Assembly (NCBI RefSeq): GCF_051014685.1
Contig: NC_135059.1
Span: forward strand, 7,750,001-7,814,000
Source of the DNA: Ptiloglossa arizonensis
Lineage: Eukaryota; Arthropoda; Insecta; Hymenoptera; Colletidae
Length of the DNA stretch: 64,000 nucleotides
Direction: 5' to 3'
The position numbers were made by a program, and so were the translations under genes. This document shows positions 59,300 to 64,000 of the stretch, in pieces (within the stretch, counting starts at the first letter, position 1; each line of letters opens with the position of its first letter). Under the pieces are notes generated by a model. That model saw nothing but the letters and a program-made list of their open reading frames with translations, was not told where the DNA came from and ran no database searches.

Positions 59300-60754
59300 T
59301 TACGATTTGCAGGCGGTATTATACTCGGTATCGGGTTGTTGCACTTGTATCCTAGGCTGCGGGGAGCATTCCTGTTCCTTGCCATCCCTACCGTTTTTCA
59401 CGGTAACCTGACAGGTAAAACACCTCGATATAAACTGCCCGGTAATGTGTTGCGCGTTCGACGACCGTTGCAACGCGGAAACGACACGAACGGGAATCGT
59501 CGTCACAGGACTGTACGCATTTTCGAATCGCTTTCGCGTCTCTTCGATTCAGATCGCACGCGGCGGAAGCCATTAACGGGCACGCCTTCGATTTGTCTTC
59601 GTTCCGGACGACTTAAAGCGCGCTTGGGGTTACTCGAACTCTGACTACGGAGAATCGACTATTGCTCTTAATCGTGTACGAGTTACAATATCGTATTGCG
59701 AGCGAGAACGAAGCATCTTGTATCTGGGACGAAGGTAATCCCAAATTTTCCCGCCTCTAGAAGCAAAAACGATTCCAATTAATCACCTGTGACGTGGTGG
59801 GGATCCCGGCCATGCGTTTCCTCAGTTCGTTCAGCTGCAACTCCCTCTGGAAGCTCGCGTCGCTCTCCTGCGAATCCTCCCGTATACCCTCGTTGATCGA
59901 CTCGGATGAATACTCGACCTGCACCCAGGGACAGATCGTCGGCGACGATTGCAGGTTATTTTTGTTACCACCGGGTCGCGAGAGCCGCGGTGAGAGTCGT
60001 CGTAGCAGCGAGATCAGCTTCGACCTGAAACCGGGTGAATCCCGATAAATACCTCGAGATTCCACGCAACGAGGAAACGGATCGACGGATGGTACTTTGT
60101 GCTGGAGGTTTGGAGATGATCCGTGCCGATCGGTCCGCTCCTCGAAAGTTGCTCGGCGCTGCGAGTGGTGTCCCTCCAGTGGAGTTTGTTAACCGCCCTC
60201 CCGACTCGCCAATCGAGGCTGTTGCTCTGTCGAGATTGAAAGCCTGGAAATTTCGAAACGTCTGCGTGATCTCGAGTCGACGAGAACAACATCGTGAACG
60301 AGTGAGGTATCCTTACCGTGATCGTTCACCGCACGGCTCACCCTCCAATCCAACGAGTTGCTACTTCTATTTACGCTATAAATGTTATCACAAGATTTCG
60401 TGGCGAGATACGTCGCGTGGTGACGACGTCTCAGCAACTTCGAAACTGGTCCCAGGTTTCTGGAAAAAAGAAAAAGAAAGAAAAGAAGAAGAAGGAAAGA
60501 AAGAAAGAGACAGAGTCGATCGAAGCACCGTAAAAACGAGATCGACGAACACTGAGCGGTGCTCACCTTTTACATTTCCGCGATTGTTCGATCGGCGGTT
60601 TGCTGTCGCAAACAACCACCCTGACTTCCGGTTCCGGGCAGTACGCGCCCACCCGAACGTGGCTGTAACCACCGCGGACGGTATCCGGGGACCGGAAGTT
60701 ACCGCGCTCGTTCGAGGGAACTCGAACGATCTCGATTTTCGGTCTTCCGTCCAT
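59300..60754 (-). CDS. three-exon gene for a 177-residue protein of unknown function
   Basis: Minus-strand exons are 60754-60567, 60024-59787 and 59407-59300. The first junction (AAAAG|GTGAGC to TTTCAG|G) is phase 2 and rebuilds an AGG codon; the second (CACAG|GTGATT to CTGTCAG|G) is phase 0. The start ATG at 60754 is the only in-frame one near the 5' end. The protein begins MDGRPKIEIVRVPSNERGNF and has GGYSHVRVGAYCPEPEVRVV, a basic stretch (LLRRLSPRLSRPGG), an acidic-serine stretch (ESINEGIREDSQESDASF), a short helix (QRELQLNELRKRMAGIP) and a polar end (VQQPDTEYNTACKS). No signal peptide or membrane segment. I do not recognise a family; it may be an insect-restricted cytoplasmic or nuclear protein. 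Perfect phase agreement across three exons and coding-like codon use make the gene itself likely. Confidence 0.75.
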
Positions 60755-60829
60755 GATTGTCTCCGTTCGCGCGTACGATCGAGGTTCTCCTTGGGGAAAA
60801 CACCAAACGACGAGGAAACACACGAGGTG

Positions 60830-63800
60830 GCCTTCGTGACACGCGTTTCTTTCGCCGTGGTATCATCGACTATCGGGCCGGTTGTGTGTCGTCGTCGTCG
60901 TGGTCGCCGGCGCCTCCGGTTTCCAGTTTTCTCTCACAAACCACGATCGTAGCCGTTCTTAAAATAGTCGCGGAATCCTCCCGAGTTACTTCTATCCGTG
61001 GTCCTCTCGCTTCTGCGCGGCGTCATAACGTAACCTCGTAACGTTTGGCGTACGGGTGCGATCGTCCGACAATCGGGTATATGGTTCAAGTGGTGTCTCC
61101 TCTTCGGTGATTCACAAGCGAACACGTGGCTCGGTCACACGAAGCTCCGTCTCGCGGATGCTCGCCGGTCACGTTCGTTCGTTCCACTGCAATCGCGTTT
61201 CGTCCACCGGTCACGATCCCTTCTGATGTTTCACCGACGACCATTCGATCGAAACGTTTCTACGTATCTCACCCGATCGTTCGCGACGGTACACACTCGC
61301 GCCGCGGAATTCTTCGCACCTCGTCGTAAAAATATCTCGTCGCCGAGGGTAAATATCGTAAAAAGTCGTCTAGAAATATAGTTTTCGATTCTGGTGTAAA
61401 AAAATGTTCCCGTTGAAAAGAGTAGTTCGTCTATTTACAGCCACAGGGAACCCCGTTCGGAGTCGCACGGAGCTTTTCTCCAGCTTTTTCGTCCACGAGC
61501 GGTTCTTTCCACGGTTGGTGTGTACACGTATGTGCGGTTTCACTCGCCTCGCAACTACGACCTGAATCGCGTCAAGCCGCGAACCGACGTCCCCAATTTC
61601 CTACATGAAGAGCCCTGCATTAACAATCGTTTTTCTCGAACACCGCCGCGCTGCCCGCCTATTTTCGAGCGACGATTGCGCAACCGGCCAATTACGGCTC
61701 GAAGGAGGACAATACACGACTTAACATCGCGGATGATTCGGGCAATTGCCTCGAAACGCGGGAGCACGAAACACCGCGCGAACCTACGCCGAAGAATCTT
61801 GCTTTTCGAGCTGTTCGAATCTCGTCGTTTCAACGCTTCGGAATTACGCGCTACCAACACGGGACTACGAAGCTGTTGTTCGCGCGGATTCACCGCTCGA
61901 CGAAGTTCGAATTCAACGATCGGAATTTTTTCGAAAGCTCTCGAAAGCTCGCGTTGAAAATAATACTTTTTCGAGACACGCAAGTTTCACGGATTAAGGA
62001 AGATCAAGAGAGAACTCTGGACGGAATTCAGATCCATCGGTCGGAATTTTTGAGAAAGTCCATCTTCTTAGTCGGAATCTTTATCCGCGGTATCAAAGAA
62101 AAAGAACAATAACGAAATACAAGTGCATCGCGTTCTCTAGAAGAAAGAGTTGTTCCATAATCTGACTCGAAGTTTTATCTTTCGATTTAGAAACTTTACT
62201 CGTAATTAAAGAAACGTAGCAACGGATTTGTATTTTACTCTCCACGATATCGAGGCTGGTTTCGATTGTCGCGTCGCGAAGTAAAAATCAATGGCGTTTC
62301 TTCGCGACGAAGCGTTGTCTCGAACGAAGATGGACAATATCCAAGTAACGAGAACGATTTAAAAATAATACGAAACGTTTCGGCGTCGAACGAACGAAAG
62401 CAACGTGTCCTTTAAATCGAATAAACGTTCACGCTAAATCGCTCCACAGAATTTTTTATACGCCCATTAAAATTCCGCTCGTCACCGCTTAAAGCCGCTC
62501 GGCGGTTACCCGAGGAACATCCAGAGTGCGAAGTGTTAATATTCGTACGGATATCGGCTTACGGTCTCGGCTCGCGATCGAGACGTCTTAGATACGGTAC
62601 ACGACAGTTGTTTTCAGAGGTCTGTTACGAACGTCTGGAATCGTATTTCGCGGCTAGAAGAGCGTAAAGAAACGAGTTTGTCTGTTCCATTCGAGAGACG
62701 GACCGGTTAACAACACGCAGACTGTTGACGCGTTAGCGGACGTAACCGCGAATCGACCAACGAGAGAAGAACCTCGAGCGCTCGACTTCGATCGTAGCTA
62801 CCTTTGTAAAACTAGTTGCAAACGCGATTAAATAAAATCGAATAGAAGAAAAGAACTTGGATGGGTGTACGCTACCAAACTCGAAGCGTCATCGGAGTAG
62901 CTTTTGTCATCGTAGAACGATCGCGTGACTAAATCGGAGGTCCTGAAATCGATCCCCCACACCGCAAATATTTTTTTTTAACTCGCAGCTTCATCGCGGT
63001 GTACGTAATTCTTCGAGTCGAGAAACGATACGAGTCCAAAAGTTATTTTACAACGGTACAAGAATCAAAAATATTCGTATTTGAACGTTCGACGATCCGA
63101 TAGAGTGGTCCGATATTTGGAAAAAATTGTATTCGAATACTCCTAAGGAAACGAGACAGTGAACATTTCGTCGCGCGAAGTTACATAAATCTGTGTTTCC
63201 GTAACACTGGTCAGGATCGTATGGTAATTAATGTTAATAACGCTTAACCTTCTATTGATTTCTCTAGGCAATCGCTTCGTTCTTTCGTGACTCTACACCG
63301 TACCTCGTTCCAATCGAGTCGATAATAATTCTTATCGTTCGAACAAATGGGTTGTCCCGTGTATAACGAATAAACATGTACACGTGCTCGAAACGCAAAA
63401 ATCGATCCTGACACTGCTCCGAGCTCGTGCACAGTGAGTCCTCGATCGTTGGTATTTTTCAAATCTACGAGCAATCCAATATTTCGCGCGCATCGCCACC
63501 GTGCAATACGAAAAGAAAAACTATAAAAAAGTCAAAAAGCAGCGTTCACTCGTTGCAAACCTGTCGCACCATTCGTTTCGGTGTACCGTTTGGCCGAAGA
63601 AGGTTCGATTATCGCTTATCTTGGCGCGATGGAGATCGTTCTCGTCGAATACGACCTGTCGTTTCTCTGCGCGTTGCACCTGCAGGTCCCGTTGCACATC
63701 GTCGGTGACCCTACGGTCGTAGGTACAGCATACACCGATCGAAGTTCTTTTTTTTTTTCTTCGATTTTATTTCGTCACACTTGCGACTAGTTTTTCAAAC

Positions 63801-64000
63801 GTGACTATATTTCGAGAGCTCGCACCACAATACAAGTTCGCGTCACATCTGGATGTTCCCGCGACTCCGAGACCATCAACGTCGAATTGTCACTGAGAAG
63901 TGCACCCGCTTTCCAGCGTGGATGCGCTCGAAAGCTTTTCGCGAAAAGACTACTCGCGGCAACCACCTGGGGCAATTAAGCCGTTAATTAATGCCAACGA
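60830..64000. other. no supported gene
   Basis: CpG-rich DNA next to the start of the minus-strand gene (probable promoter area at about 60760-61000), then AT-rich DNA. Open frames on both strands at about 61520-61983 mirror each other and show no motif. A minus frame near 63710-63530 has mildly protein-like content but no clear splice sites. Confidence 0.4.

Noticed and set aside
60035..60952. Plus-strand frame of 305 codons.
   Set aside because: Runs antisense to exon 1 and intron 1 of the minus-strand gene; composition typical of a shadow frame.
63530..63710. Minus-strand frame with mildly coding-like content (VTDDVQRDLQVQRAEKRQVV).
   Set aside because: No convincing acceptor or donor and two other open frames across the same bases.

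Overview
This is nuclear DNA from an insect, most likely an aculeate hymenopteran (bee- or ant-like). The evidence is small GT-AG introns, insect-type gene families, AT-biased intergenic DNA that is still very rich in CpG, and many small mariner-like terminal-inverted-repeat elements of the GGTTGTTCGGAAAGT type. The species was not identified. There is no bacterial, viral or organellar content.

Layout. (1) 0-6 kb: mostly non-coding, with a possible terminal exon or gene relic on the minus strand at 467-697, a 120-bp tandem array and a 169-bp duplication. (2) 6.6-8.9 kb, plus strand: a complete four-exon gene for an LHFPL2-like tetraspan protein. (3) 12.2-21 kb, minus strand: the 3' two thirds or more of a guanylate-kinase-associated protein gene (DLGAP/GKAP family, Drosophila vulcan/mars relatives). 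It converges on the LHFPL2-like gene. Six exons at 17915-15601 plus a terminal exon at 12685-12452 join in phase. A further exon at about 21.1-21.4 kb is probable, and a start exon at 27.1 kb is possible. (4) 27.5-55 kb: a gene desert made of tandem arrays, segmental duplications, dispersed repeats and mariner-like MITEs. (5) 57-58.8 kb, plus strand: an intronless, complete OGFOD1 (Tpa1/sudestada1-type) prolyl hydroxylase. (6) 59.3-60.75 kb, minus strand: a compact three-exon gene for a 177-residue protein that I do not recognise; it converges on OGFOD1. (7) 61-64 kb: nothing convincing.

The most interesting observation is in the GKAP gene. The exon carrying the end of the GKAP domain has a strong internal splice donor that leads to the normal short C-terminus. 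If that donor is ignored, the same exon stays open for 798 further codons, ends in a hydrophobic tail-anchor-like segment, and has its own AATAAA 48 nt after the stop. This predicts two proteins from one gene: a soluble scaffold, and a much longer form that could be anchored in a membrane by its C-terminus.

The confident genes are not an operon or pathway. They are a membrane tetraspan, a synaptic/mitotic scaffold, a ribosomal hydroxylase and an unknown protein.
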